Part shown: one piece after another, positions 6,590 through 13,940 of the stretch | Layout: every line of letters starts with the position of its first letter | Position numbering within the stretch: the stretch's first letter is position 1 | NCBI GenBank assembly: GCA_035464115.1 | Contig: DATHSN010000219.1 | Location: 1 to 16,146 of the forward strand | Length of the DNA: 16,146 nucleotides | From: DATHSN01 sp035464115 | GTDB taxonomy: Bacteria; Actinomycetota; Acidimicrobiia; Acidimicrobiales; SKKL01 | Reading direction: 5' to 3' | Position numbers and translations under genes: made by a program | The notes under the pieces: model-generated | The model's database searches: none | Told to the model about the DNA's origin: nothing | The model's input: only the letters and a program-made list of their open reading frames with translations

Positions 6590-7261
6590 TCAGCCGGCGG
6601 CGGCTGCGGCGGCGAGCTGTTGGACCTGCTCCATCGAGATGGCGCCCGAGCTCCGCTGGACCACGTTGCCCTCGGCGTCGACGGCCACGTAGTAGGGGTA
6701 GGCGGACAGGCCGAACGCCCGGCCCGCGGGGCTCTGGGTGTCGTCGACGAGGGTCGGCTCCTCCCAGCCCTCGCGCGCGAACCACGCCCCGGGCGGGTAG
6801 TTGCCGCGGGCCGGGTCGACGCCGGTGCTCACGGCCACCAGCTCGACATCGTCGGGGAGGCCGCCCTCGTCGAGCAGGTCGACGAGCAGCGGCACCTCGG
6901 TCTGGCACACCGGACACCAGTGGGCGAAGAAGGTGATGACCTTGGCGGTGCCGTCGCCCGGGGTGATCTCGAGCGGCTCGTCGTCGATGCCGGTGCCCGA
7001 CAGGGCCGGTGCCGGCAGGCCGATGGCCGGGTCGTCGGTGGGCTCGGTGAACAGCGGGAGCGGGTCGCCCGTGACGGTGACCTCGGCCACGGCCGCGGTG
7101 CTGCTGGTCTCCTCGGTGGCGAGGGCGACGGCGAGGATGGCGGCGAAGACCACCACGAGGCCGACGCCGACGAAGATCCAGGTGCGGTGCGAGCCCTCAC
7201 CGGCGCGGGCGGCGCGGGCCGCCGAGCTCGAGCGGGTGCGAGGGGCGGCGGGCGTGCTCAT
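6590..7261 (-). CDS. Membrane-anchored TlpA-like thioredoxin-family protein
   Basis: This 223-residue protein has a basic cytosolic N-terminus (1-27), one transmembrane anchor (about 28-48) and an extracytoplasmic thioredoxin-like domain with the redox motif WCPVC (C116, C119) and the cis-proline of AYPYYV (P189). Such proteins reduce, oxidise or isomerise disulfides outside the membrane, for example during cytochrome c maturation. The FFAHWCPVC motif is TlpA/ResA-like. The ATG overlaps the upstream dsbB-like stop by 4 bp (ATGA), so the two are translationally coupled. Partnership with a DsbB-like oxidase suggests that this protein may act as the DsbA-like oxidant instead of a reductant; the direction of electron flow cannot be read from sequence. 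A strong hairpin ends the operon. Confidence 0.9.
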   Translation of the reverse strand: MSTPAAPRTRSSSAARAARAGEGSHRTWIFVGVGLVVVFAAILAVALATEETSSTAAVAEVTVTGDPLPLFTEPTDDPAIGLPAPALSGTGIDDEPLEITPGDGTAKVITFFAHWCPVCQTEVPLLVDLLDEGGLPDDVELVAVSTGVDPARGNYPPGAWFAREGWEEPTLVDDTQSPAGRAFGLSAYPYYVAVDAEGNVVQRSSGAISMEQVQQLAAAAAAG

Positions 7262-7851
7262 GCGGGGAGTTCCTCCGGGACGCGGTCGTGGGTGCCGCCG
7301 TCGTTGTCGGCGGGCTGGTCGGTGGCGGGCTCGGCGACGGCGAGCAGGGCGATGATGGCGGCGAAGCCGGTGAGGGCCATGAACGCCAGCGAGACGAAGC
7401 CGAACTGCTCGAAGTAGCGCACGTTGCACGGCACCAGCGCAGAGCAGCTCGAGCTCTGATCGGGGAACCACTCGAGCTGGTAGTGGTAGGCGGAGATGGC
7501 CAGCCCGATGGCGGCGACGGGGATGGCGTAGCGGCGGATCGAGGTGTCGCCCCGCACCGCGGCGATGCCGAGGATCACCGCCAAGGGGTACATGGCGATG
7601 CGCTGGTACCAGCAGTACTCGCACGGGACGAGGCCCTCGACCTCGGAGTAGTAGAGGCTCCCGAGGGTGGCGGTGGCGGCCACCGCGAAGGCGCCCCACA
7701 GCGCCAGAGGGCGGATCTCGTCGAGCAGGAGGGCCGCTCGACCGTCGGGGGAGCGGCGCGCGACCACCGCGGCGATCGCGACGGTGACCGCCAGCGCGCC
7801 GGCCGCGAGGCTGAGCACGGAGAAGAACACGTTGGCGGTCTCGACGGACAT
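7258..7851 (-). CDS. DsbB/BdbC-like disulfide bond formation protein
   Basis: This 197-residue integral membrane protein has about five predicted helices (7-31, 47-68, 82-100, 107-125, 150-172). It carries the two DsbB-type cysteine pairs: CEYCWYQRIAMYP (C77, C80), the quinone-side motif that matches DsbB/BdbC, and C136/C142 in the loop before the last helix. It should oxidise a thioredoxin-like partner and pass electrons to quinone. Compared with four-helix DsbB there is one extra N-terminal helix and a 25-residue acidic C-terminal tail. The start ATG lacks a Shine-Dalgarno; a -10-like TAGTCT (7866-7861) lies 9 nt upstream, so a very short or absent leader is possible. The coupled thioredoxin downstream is its likely partner. 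The gene diverges from the sensor kinase across 92 bp. Confidence 0.9.
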   Translation of the reverse strand: MSVETANVFFSVLSLAAGALAVTVAIAAVVARRSPDGRAALLLDEIRPLALWGAFAVAATATLGSLYYSEVEGLVPCEYCWYQRIAMYPLAVILGIAAVRGDTSIRRYAIPVAAIGLAISAYHYQLEWFPDQSSSCSALVPCNVRYFEQFGFVSLAFMALTGFAAIIALLAVAEPATDQPADNDGGTHDRVPEELPA

Positions 7852-7909
7852 GCGCCGCGCAGACTATCGGCGGGGCGGTCGGCGTGGGCGTCGGGCACGC
7901 CGTCGCCAG

Positions 7910-7936
7910 GTGACCACGGCCCGCGGCGGCTACCTT
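7910..7936 (+). promoter_or_regulatory. Predicted leaderless promoter of the sensor kinase
   Basis: TACCTT (7931-7936) is a TANNNT -10 that ends exactly 7 nt before the GTG start at 7944. GTGACC (7910-7915) holds the TGAC of a -35, with a rather short 15-nt spacer. No Shine-Dalgarno precedes the GTG. This fits a leaderless mRNA. Confidence 0.5.
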
Positions 7937-7943
7937 CGTCGCT

Positions 7944-9380
7944 GTGGTGAGCCCCGGACCCGAGTCCCCGACGGCGGTCGCCGACATCGATGTCGCCGAT
8001 CCCGTGGTGGTGGCGCTGCTCGAGTCGGTGCCCGACGGCGTCCTCGTCATCGACGCGAGCGGCGCGCTGCTGCACGCCAACCGGCGCGCCGAGGAGCTGT
8101 TCGGCTACGGGCCCGGCGAGATGGTCGGCTCGGCGGTCGACGACCTGGTGCCCGACCGCTACCGCGCCGACCACGCCGAGAACCGCCGCACCTATCACGC
8201 CCACCCGCGGAGCCGGCCCATGGGAGTCGGGCTCGAGCTGCGGGCCCGGCGCCGCGACGGCACCGAGCGCCCGGTCGAGATCAGCCTCAGCCCGGTGGTC
8301 ACCGAGACCGGCACCCACATCATCGCCTCGGTGCGCGACGTCACCAGCCGCCTCGAGTCCGAGGCCCACGCCCGGCGGGTCCAGCGCAGCCTCGACGCCA
8401 TCCGCGACGGCGTGTTCATGTTCGAGCCGGTGTCGTTGCGGTACACCTACGTCAACCAGGGCGCCATCGAGCAGGTCGGCTGGAGCCGGCGCGAGCTGCT
8501 CGGCATGACGCCCCTCGCGCTCATGCCCGAGTTCACCGAGACCGGCCTGCGCGAGCTGCTCCGCCCGTTGCTGTCGCGCGAGCTGGGGTCGCGCAGCGTC
8601 ACCACCACGCACCGCCGTCGCGACGGCAGCCTGCTCCCGGTCGAGCTGGTCGTGCAGTGCCCCGAGCAGGCCACCGGCCAGCCGCCGGTGGTGGTCGCGC
8701 TGGTGCGCGACGTGTCCGAGCGGCTCGAGAACGAGGAGCGCCTGCGCGCCGCGCGCCAGGAGATGCAGCTGCTCGAGGACCGCGAGCGCATCGCGCGCGA
8801 CCTGCACGACACCGTCATCCAGCGCCTCTTCGCCACCGGGATGACGGTGCAGGCCGTCACCGCCCGCGTCGAGCCCGACGTGGCCACCCGCCTCGACGAG
8901 GTGGTCGACGACCTCGACGCCACCATCAAGGAGATCCGCACCGCCATCTTCGGCCTCCAGGCCCACTCGGCGTGGGGCCGCGGCATCCGCGGCGAGGTGC
9001 TCAAGCTGGCCAAGGAGGCGGCGCGGAACCTGGGGTTCGAGCCCCGGGTGCGCTTCGACGGCCCGGTCGACACGCTGGTCGACGGCCGGGTGGCCGACGA
9101 GCTGCTCCCCACCCTGCGCGAGGCGCTGGCCAACATCGTGCGCCACGCCGACGCCGACGACGTCGACGTCGTGGTGCGCGTGGGTGGCGACCGGGTGGTG
9201 CTGTTGGTCTCCGACGACGGCCGCGGGCCCTCGGCGGCGTCACCCCACCTCGACCCGCTCACCGGCCACGGGCTGCGCAACCTGGCGGCGCGCGCCGAGG
9301 CGCTCGGGGGCTGGTGCGAGCTGCGCGCCGGCACCCATCGCGGCGCCACCCTCGAGTGGGACGTGCCCCTCGATGGCTGA
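7944..9380 (+). CDS. Double-PAS sensor histidine kinase (NarL/DevS-type HisKA_3)
   Basis: This 478-residue protein has no signal peptide or transmembrane helix, so it is a cytosolic sensor. A first PAS domain spans about 20-135 (VPDGVLVIDASGALLHANRRAEELFGY at its start), and a second about 145-260. The HisKA_3 dimerisation helix carries the phosphorylated His288 in RDLHDTVIQRLF. The ATPase domain has the N box REALANIVRHA (Asn397), the G1 box DDGRG (424-428) and the G2 box GHGLRNL (441-447). The catalytic half is like DevS/DosT, but PAS domains replace the haem-binding GAF domains, so its signal may be redox, oxygen or small ligands bound in PAS. The response regulator follows 63 bp downstream. 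The start is the first of two tandem GTG codons; no ribosome binding site is seen. Confidence 0.92.
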   Translation: MVSPGPESPTAVADIDVADPVVVALLESVPDGVLVIDASGALLHANRRAEELFGYGPGEMVGSAVDDLVPDRYRADHAENRRTYHAHPRSRPMGVGLELRARRRDGTERPVEISLSPVVTETGTHIIASVRDVTSRLESEAHARRVQRSLDAIRDGVFMFEPVSLRYTYVNQGAIEQVGWSRRELLGMTPLALMPEFTETGLRELLRPLLSRELGSRSVTTTHRRRDGSLLPVELVVQCPEQATGQPPVVVALVRDVSERLENEERLRAARQEMQLLEDRERIARDLHDTVIQRLFATGMTVQAVTARVEPDVATRLDEVVDDLDATIKEIRTAIFGLQAHSAWGRGIRGEVLKLAKEAARNLGFEPRVRFDGPVDTLVDGRVADELLPTLREALANIVRHADADDVDVVVRVGGDRVVLLVSDDGRGPSAASPHLDPLTGHGLRNLAARAEALGGWCELRAGTHRGATLEWDVPLDG

Positions 9381-9443
9381 CCGATCGCTGCCCCGTGGGG
9401 CCCGCGTCGCACCCGGGGGCCTCCCGTGGTGAACAATGGGGGG

Positions 9444-10121
9444 ATGCCCGACGACGACCGCCGTGTCCGCGTGTTCCTCCTCGACGACCACGAGGTGGTC
9501 CGACGCGGACTGCGCGAGCTGCTCGAAGCCGACGGTGGCTTCGAGGTGGTCGGCGAGGCCGGCACGGCCGAGGAGGCGGTCGGGCGCATCCCGGCCACGT
9601 CGCCCGACGTCGCCGTGCTCGACGTGCGCCTGCCCGACGGCAACGGCGTCGAGGTCTGCCGCGACGTGCGGTCGCGCCACCCCGAGATCGCCTGCTTGAT
9701 GCTCACCTCGTACTCCGACGACGAGGCCCTGTTCGACGCCATCATGGCCGGGGCCGCGGGCTACCTGCTCAAGCAGATCCGCAGCGCCGAGCTGGTCGAC
9801 GCCATCCGCACCGTCGCCTCCGGGCGCTCGCTGCTCGACCCGGCGGTCACCCAGCGGGTGCTCGAGCGCATCCGCCGGGGCAACGAGGACGACGAGCGCA
9901 TCGAGCGCCTCACCGACCAGGAGCAGAAGATCTTCGAGCTCATCGGCGAGGGGCTCACCAACCTCCAGATCGCCGAGCGGGTCCACCTCGCCGAGAAGAC
10001 GGTGAAGAACTACGTGTCGAACCTGCTCATGAAGCTGGGCATGGAGCGCCGCACCGAGGCCGCCGCCTACGCGGCCCGCATCGACGAGCGCCGTCAGCGC
10101 TCGGCCGCCCGCAACCGGTAG
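9444..10121 (+). CDS. DevR/DosR-like response regulator (NarL/LuxR family)
   Basis: This 225-residue regulator has a receiver domain with the acidic pair D14/D15 (FLLDDHEVVRRGL), phospho-acceptor D60 in VAVLDVRLPDGNG, T88 and K110, and a C-terminal LuxR-type helix-turn-helix (about 155-215) reading GLTNLQIAERVHLAEKTVKNYVS and KLGMERRTEAA. These stretches are close to M. tuberculosis DevR (DosR), which activates hypoxia and nitric-oxide genes, including universal stress proteins. The ATG at 9444 matches the N-terminus expected from DevR; a GTG at 9426 would add six residues. A -10-like AACAAT sits 6 nt before the ATG and no proper Shine-Dalgarno is seen. Its kinase lies immediately upstream and two usp genes lie within 4 kb. 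Confidence 0.94.
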   Translation: MPDDDRRVRVFLLDDHEVVRRGLRELLEADGGFEVVGEAGTAEEAVGRIPATSPDVAVLDVRLPDGNGVEVCRDVRSRHPEIACLMLTSYSDDEALFDAIMAGAAGYLLKQIRSAELVDAIRTVASGRSLLDPAVTQRVLERIRRGNEDDERIERLTDQEQKIFELIGEGLTNLQIAERVHLAEKTVKNYVSNLLMKLGMERRTEAAAYAARIDERRQRSAARNR

Positions 10122-10211
10122 CGCCCGGGGGGCAGGCCCGCCACCGGCTCAGGCCAGATCCACCTGGCGCGGTCGGTTCGAGCCCGGCCCGATCCGGGGT
10201 CGGAGACCGAA

Positions 10212-10254
10212 GGTGCGCTCGCGAGCGTCGCTGATCGACGCTTGCGAGCGCATC
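10212..10254 (+). terminator. Large 19-bp hairpin downstream of the response regulator
   Basis: The arms 10212-10230 and 10236-10254 pair over 19 bp with two G-U wobbles in RNA, closed by a 5-base loop (CTGAT). It lies 91 nt after the regulator stop in a convergent intergenic region. It is likely the terminator of the two-component operon; a structured small RNA is an alternative. Confidence 0.6.
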
Positions 10255-10320
10255 CTCGCCGAGCCGAGCTCGTGCTCCGACTGATCGATGAGGTTGCTGC
10301 CTCACCGGGCACCCCGGGAT

Positions 10321-10371
10321 CGAACCGGCGAACCGAGGGTGCGCAGGGCGCACCGCCGATTCGCCGGTTCG
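10321..10371 (-). terminator. Two-tier hairpin downstream of usp2
   Basis: The outer arms CGAACCGGCGAA (10321-10332) and 10360-10371 are perfect reverse complements. Inside, GGTGCGC (10338-10344) pairs perfectly with GCGCACC (10348-10354) around AGG, with a 5x5 internal loop between the tiers. It starts 7 nt beyond the usp2 stop codon on the minus strand. GAGCCGAG at 10261-10268 and CTCGGCTC at 10373-10380 form a still wider inverted repeat around it. It is probably the usp2 terminator. Confidence 0.6.
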
Positions 10372-10378
10372 GCTCGGC

Positions 10379-10867
10379 TCAGGGCGGTGGCGGGGCCGCG
10401 GCGCGGTGGCCGCCGTGACGGGGTCGCGGCGGGACGATCACGACCGGCACGGGCGACAGCTGGGCGATGTAGTGGCTGGTGGAGCCGAGCAGCACGCCCT
10501 CGATGGCGTTGACGCCCCGGCTGCCCACCACGACCAGGTCGGCGTCCTCGCGCTCGGCCACGCGGATCAGCACGAGGCTCGGTGGCCCGTCCTCGAGCAC
10601 CGGCCGCACCGGGACGCCCGCCTCGACGAGGGGCCGGCACCACTCGCCGGCGACGAGCTCGGCGAGGCGGTCCTGCACCTGCTCGCTGGGGTGGACCTCG
10701 CCGTCGATGACCGACAGCAGGCCCACGGCGTGCACGGCGATGACCTCGGCGCCGATCGGGCCGGCCAACGCGGCGAGGAAGGCGGCGGCGCGGCGGGCGA
10801 CGTCGGATCCGTCGACCCCGAGGACGATCCGACGAGGTGGTCCGGTCCCGAACTCCTGCTCGTTCAC
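10379..10867 (-). CDS. Universal stress protein, UspA family (copy 2)
   Basis: This 162-residue Usp-domain protein has a hydrophilic N-terminal extension (MNEQEFGTGPPRR) before the first strand IVLGVDGSDVARRAAAFLA. The ATP-binding signature is intact: GSRGVNAIEGVLLGSTS keeps G-2X-G-9X-G-S. It ends with VPVVIVPPRPRHGGHRAAAPPPP, a short basic, Pro-rich tail. It is only moderately similar to copy 1 by eye, so the two are not a recent duplication. The start is GTG without a clear Shine-Dalgarno; CATCGT lies 6 nt upstream and could act as a weak -10 for a leaderless transcript. It converges on the DevR-like regulator and diverges from the xylose isomerase operon (112 bp apart). Confidence 0.92.
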   Translation of the reverse strand: MNEQEFGTGPPRRIVLGVDGSDVARRAAAFLAALAGPIGAEVIAVHAVGLLSVIDGEVHPSEQVQDRLAELVAGEWCRPLVEAGVPVRPVLEDGPPSLVLIRVAEREDADLVVVGSRGVNAIEGVLLGSTSHYIAQLSPVPVVIVPPRPRHGGHRAAAPPPP

Positions 10868-10979
10868 CCGCCCACGATGTCACACCCCTCGGGCATCATG
10901 GGGGGACGGCTCGCGATCGCCGTCTCGGTCGCCTCGGATGCAGTGGCGCCGTGTGGGCGCCCCGCCCCGGAGGTGCCCC

Positions 10980-11747
10980 ATGGCCGCCGCCCGCCCGTCC
11001 CTGCTCGTCCCGCTCGTCGAGGCCCTCGCCTCCGCCGAGCTGACCCCGTCGCTCGACCTCGTGTCGGGCCTGCACGCCGACGAGATCGAGGTCGCCACCC
11101 GCCCCGCCTCCCCGGCGGGGGTGGTGGCCGACCTCTGTGGTCTCACGGCGCCGGCCCACGTGGAGGCGGTGGGCATCGTGTCGGGGGCCACGGCCCGCCA
11201 CCTCGACGACCCGGGCGCCACGTGGCGCGTCGGCGTCGTCTGCTTCGTGGCCCGCGACGGCACCACCGCGTCGGTCATCACCCCCGATGGCGAGGTCTGG
11301 GTCAGCGGCCCCGACGACCCCGGCCCGGTGGGCCACCTCGCCGACATGTGCCGGCGGGCGTTGGGACTGCCCACGCCCCCCTCCGAGGTCGGGGTCGATG
11401 CCCTCACGGCCGCGCTGTGGGCCGACCGGGTCCTCGCCGCTGCGCTCGCCGGCGAGCCCCTCGACCGGCGGCGGGTCGCCGCGCTGCGCCCCGGTCCGGT
11501 GCGCTCGTGGGGCGAGGTGCGCACGGCGCGCGCCGCCGGCGCGTGGGGCGAGCTCGACATCGATCCCGCCGACGCCGCGTGGATGGACGACGGGGCGTTC
11601 GCCCGGTGGGTCCTCGCCGCGCTGCCCGATCCGGTCGACACCGTCGGCGACCTCGTCGACGTGGTGCCCGACGACGCCCTCGCGCCGCTCGCATCGGTGG
11701 TGTACTGGTCGGCGACGCGTTCCGCCTCCCGAGGAGCCCCCCGGTGA
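10980..11747 (+). CDS. Hypothetical protein, first gene of the xylose isomerase operon
   Basis: I do not recognise this 255-residue protein. It has no signal peptide, membrane helix or Cys/His cluster; it is acidic, Ala-rich and looks like a soluble alpha/beta protein. The middle (about 75-115) holds a strand-rich stretch, WRVGVVCFVARDGTTASVITPDGEVWVSG, and the C-terminal half is mainly helical with repeated DP/DD turns and a conserved-looking SWGEVRTARAAGAWGELD. The ATG has a good GGAGGTG ribosome binding site 4-5 nt upstream; a small hairpin (GGCGCC, 10945-10950 with 10956-10961) sits just before it. It overlaps the xylose isomerase start by 4 bp (GTGA), so the two are translationally coupled, which argues it is expressed and related in function. 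Confidence 0.8.
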   Translation: MAAARPSLLVPLVEALASAELTPSLDLVSGLHADEIEVATRPASPAGVVADLCGLTAPAHVEAVGIVSGATARHLDDPGATWRVGVVCFVARDGTTASVITPDGEVWVSGPDDPGPVGHLADMCRRALGLPTPPSEVGVDALTAALWADRVLAAALAGEPLDRRRVAALRPGPVRSWGEVRTARAAGAWGELDIDPADAAWMDDGAFARWVLAALPDPVDTVGDLVDVVPDDALAPLASVVYWSATRSASRGAPR

Positions 11748-12913
11748 CCGACCCCTACCAGCCGCGCCCCGAGCACCACTTCACCTTCGGGCTCTGGACG
11801 GTGGGCAACCCCGGGCGCGACCCGTTCGGTCACGAGGTCCGCGCCCCGGTCGACCCGGTCGACACCGTGCACCTGCTGGCCGAGCTCGGCGCCTACGGGG
11901 TCAACCTCCACGACGACGACCTCGTGCCCCCCGGGTCCACGGCGAGCGAGCGCGACGCCATCGTGGCCCGGTTCCGTCGGGCGCTCGACGACACCGGGTT
12001 GGTGGTGCCCATGGCCACCACCAACCTGTTCTCACGGCCGGTGTTCAAGGAGGGGGCCTTCACCGCCAACGACCCGGCCGTGCGTCGCCTGGCGGTCGCC
12101 AAGACGCTCGACGCCATCGACCTCGGCGTCGAGCTGGGGGCCACCACCTACGTCATGTGGGGTGGCCGCGAGGGCATCGAGGCCGACGCCGCCAAGGACG
12201 TGCGCGCCGCGCTCGACCGCTACGCCGAAGCGGTCGACCTGTGCTGCGCCCACGCCCGCCAGCAGGGCTACGACCTGCGCTTCGCCCTCGAGCCCAAGCC
12301 CAACGAGCCCCGCGGCGACCTGCTGCTGCCCACGGTGGGCCACGCGCTGGCCTTCATCGGCGAGCTCGAGTGGCCCGACATGGTGGGCCTCAACCCCGAG
12401 TTCGCCCACGAGACCATGTCGGGCCTGTCGTTCCACCACGCCGTGGCCCAGGCCATGTGGCACGGCAAGCTGTTCCACATCGACCTCAACGCCCAGCGCA
12501 TCGGCAAGTTCGACCAGGACTTCCGCTTCGGGTCCGAGGGCATCCGCGACGCCTTCTACCTGGTGAAGCTGCTCGAGGACTCCGGCTGGGACGGCATGCG
12601 CCACTTCGACGCCCACGCCTACCGCACCGAGGACGCCGCCGGCGTGGCCGACTTCGCCCGGGGCTGCATGCGCACCTACCTGATCCTGGCCGACAAGGCC
12701 CGTCGCTTCCGCGACGACCCCGACATCGCCGAGGCGCTCGTCACCGCCCAGGCCGAGCGACTGCACGAACCCACCTCGCCGGCGGGCCTCGGCGCCGACG
12801 CCATCGCCGCGCTGCGCGCCGAGACCCACGACGAGAGCGCGCTCGCCGCCCAGGGCTACGGCCACGAGCGGCTCGACCAGCTCGTCACCGAGCTGCTGCT
12901 CGGGGTGCGATGA
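11744..12913 (+). CDS. xylA: Xylose isomerase
   Basis: This 389-residue protein has the length and sequence of the short (class I) actinobacterial xylose isomerases, which interconvert D-xylose and D-xylulose (and glucose and fructose) in a TIM barrel with two divalent metals. All expected active-site residues are present: His56 and Asp59 in VNLHDDDL, Trp139 in VMWGGREG, Glu183 and Lys185 in ALEPKPNEPRGD, Glu219 and His222 in NPEFAHE, Asp247, Asp257 and Asp259 in HIDLNAQRIGKFDQDF, and Asp289 in HFDAHAYR. The GTG start overlaps the upstream gene's stop and has GAGGAG 8 nt before it; the stop overlaps the thioesterase start by 4 bp. No xylulokinase, xylose transporter or XylR is seen in the window. 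Confidence 0.97.
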   Translation: MTDPYQPRPEHHFTFGLWTVGNPGRDPFGHEVRAPVDPVDTVHLLAELGAYGVNLHDDDLVPPGSTASERDAIVARFRRALDDTGLVVPMATTNLFSRPVFKEGAFTANDPAVRRLAVAKTLDAIDLGVELGATTYVMWGGREGIEADAAKDVRAALDRYAEAVDLCCAHARQQGYDLRFALEPKPNEPRGDLLLPTVGHALAFIGELEWPDMVGLNPEFAHETMSGLSFHHAVAQAMWHGKLFHIDLNAQRIGKFDQDFRFGSEGIRDAFYLVKLLEDSGWDGMRHFDAHAYRTEDAAGVADFARGCMRTYLILADKARRFRDDPDIAEALVTAQAERLHEPTSPAGLGADAIAALRAETHDESALAAQGYGHERLDQLVTELLLGVR

Positions 12914-13440
12914 CCGCCACCGACTCGACGGCCGACGGTCCCATCGCCGACCCGGCCGCGCCCCACGCCCACCGCTTCGCGCCGCTCGGGGCCGAGGCCG
13001 CCGCACGCTGGTCGACGTTCCTGCGCTGGCCCGACGCCACCTACTTCCCCAACGTGGTGGGCCTCGAGGTCGACGACATCCGCCTCGACTACTGCCGGCT
13101 GCGCCTGCCCTACCGCCCCGAGCTCGACCAGCCCGCCGGGGTGGTGCACGGCGGGGCCATCGCCACGCTCATCGACACGGTGGTGGTGCCCGCGGTGGGG
13201 GCCGCCTACGACACGCGGCCCGTCATGCTCACCATCACCATGAACGTGCAGTACCTCGGGGCGATCCGCCAGGAGGATGCCATCGCCGAGGGCTGGGTCG
13301 AGCAGCGGGGCCGCTCCACGGTGTTCTGCCGGGCCGAGGTCCGCGCCCCCGACGGCCGCCTGGCCGCCACCGGCACCCTGGTCTACGCGGTCCGGTTCCC
13401 CGACCGCGGTCGGGCACCCGGGGTCACGCCATCGGAGTGA
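12910..13440 (+). CDS. PaaI-like hotdog-fold thioesterase
   Basis: This 176-residue protein carries a hotdog domain in its second half. GVVHGGAIATLIDTVVVPAVG holds the HGG motif (80-82) and the acidic residue Asp89 typical of PaaI/YbgC-like acyl-CoA thioesterases, and the central strands ITMNVQYLGAI and GWVEQRGRSTVFCRAEVR fit the family. It probably hydrolyses an aromatic or short acyl-CoA in the cytosol. The ATG overlaps the xylA stop by 4 bp (ATGA), making it the third coupled gene. Its last 17 bp overlap the end of a convergent gene on the other strand, and no terminator hairpin is visible between them. Confidence 0.9.
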   Translation: MTATDSTADGPIADPAAPHAHRFAPLGAEAAARWSTFLRWPDATYFPNVVGLEVDDIRLDYCRLRLPYRPELDQPAGVVHGGAIATLIDTVVVPAVGAAYDTRPVMLTITMNVQYLGAIRQEDAIAEGWVEQRGRSTVFCRAEVRAPDGRLAATGTLVYAVRFPDRGRAPGVTPSE

Positions 13441-13933
13441 TGCCGACGATGCGCCCCAGCTCGGCCGCCACCTGGCCGGGGGTCATGCGGTCGGTGTCCA
13501 GGCGGTGGTCGGCCGGCGTCGCGTGCGCCTCGGCGAACCGCAGCTCGTAGAAGGCGTCGATCTCGGGTCGGCCGGCATCACCGGTGAACCGCTCGCGCCA
13601 GCGTCTCTCGCTCGCCAGCAGTTGCACGGTCTGCAGCGAGGCGCCCTCGGGGAGCAGGGTCTCGACCAGGCGGTGCATCCCCTCGTTCTGGAAGATCCAC
13701 GTCACGACGACGACATCGACACCCGCGCGCGCCGAGTTGGCGAGGACGCACCGGAGGTTCGATTCGACCATCGTCCGGCTCCGCTCGTCGACGCGCCAGG
13801 GCTGGTGCGCCCAGAGGGCATCGACGTCCACCCACTGCACGAGGTGCTCGCCCATCGACGCGATGGCGAGCAGCTCTCTCGCCGCCGCGGTCTTGCCGAT
13901 GCCGGGGGCGCCGCCCAACAGCACGACACGCAT
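13424..13933 (-). CDS. P-loop NTPase / small kinase-like protein
   Basis: This 169-residue protein begins with a Walker A motif at its very N-terminus (MRVVLLGGAPGIGKT, residues 7-15) and a likely Walker B or phospho-acceptor region VDVVVVTWIF (72-81) in the middle. Size and layout resemble small nucleotide or metabolite kinases and AAA-type single-domain P-loop proteins; the helical middle (RERFTGDAGRPEIDAFYELRFAE) could be the lid. The substrate is unknown. The ATG at 13933 is chosen because the first strand of the P-loop fold starts there and a TACGGT -10 ends 7 nt upstream; a GTG at 13942 would add three residues. It converges on and overlaps the thioesterase gene by 17 bp. Confidence 0.82.
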   Translation of the reverse strand: MRVVLLGGAPGIGKTAAARELLAIASMGEHLVQWVDVDALWAHQPWRVDERSRTMVESNLRCVLANSARAGVDVVVVTWIFQNEGMHRLVETLLPEGASLQTVQLLASERRWRERFTGDAGRPEIDAFYELRFAEAHATPADHRLDTDRMTPGQVAAELGRIVGITPMA

Positions 13934-13940
13934 GGCGCTC

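Noticed and set aside
7910..7922. GTGACCACGGCCC resembling the usp1 DosR-like box, in the kinase promoter
   Set aside because: Half-site spacing is one base short and the centre would be near -28, so it is better read as part of the -35 region.
10165..10195. T-arm-like sequence GTCGGTTCGAGCCCGGC followed by a possible acceptor strand CCGATCC, suggesting a tRNA on the plus strand
   Set aside because: No matching 5' acceptor GGATCGG, D-arm or anticodon arm is found in the preceding 80 nt. At most a tRNA 3'-end remnant.
7667..10234. Very long plus-strand open frame (855 codons) across the kinase and regulator
   Set aside because: Composition is Arg/Pro/Ala-rich shadow translation of GC-rich DNA; the kinase and regulator frames carry all recognisable domains.
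10308..10335. Second T-arm-like sequence on the minus strand (CCGGTTCGATCCCGG)
   Set aside because: The corresponding 5' acceptor and other arms are absent, and it overlaps the usp2 hairpin arm.
10838..10855. TTCGGGAC half-site identical to half of a DosR box near usp2
   Set aside because: It lies inside codons 5-10 of usp2, downstream of the start, and lacks the second half-site; most likely chance.
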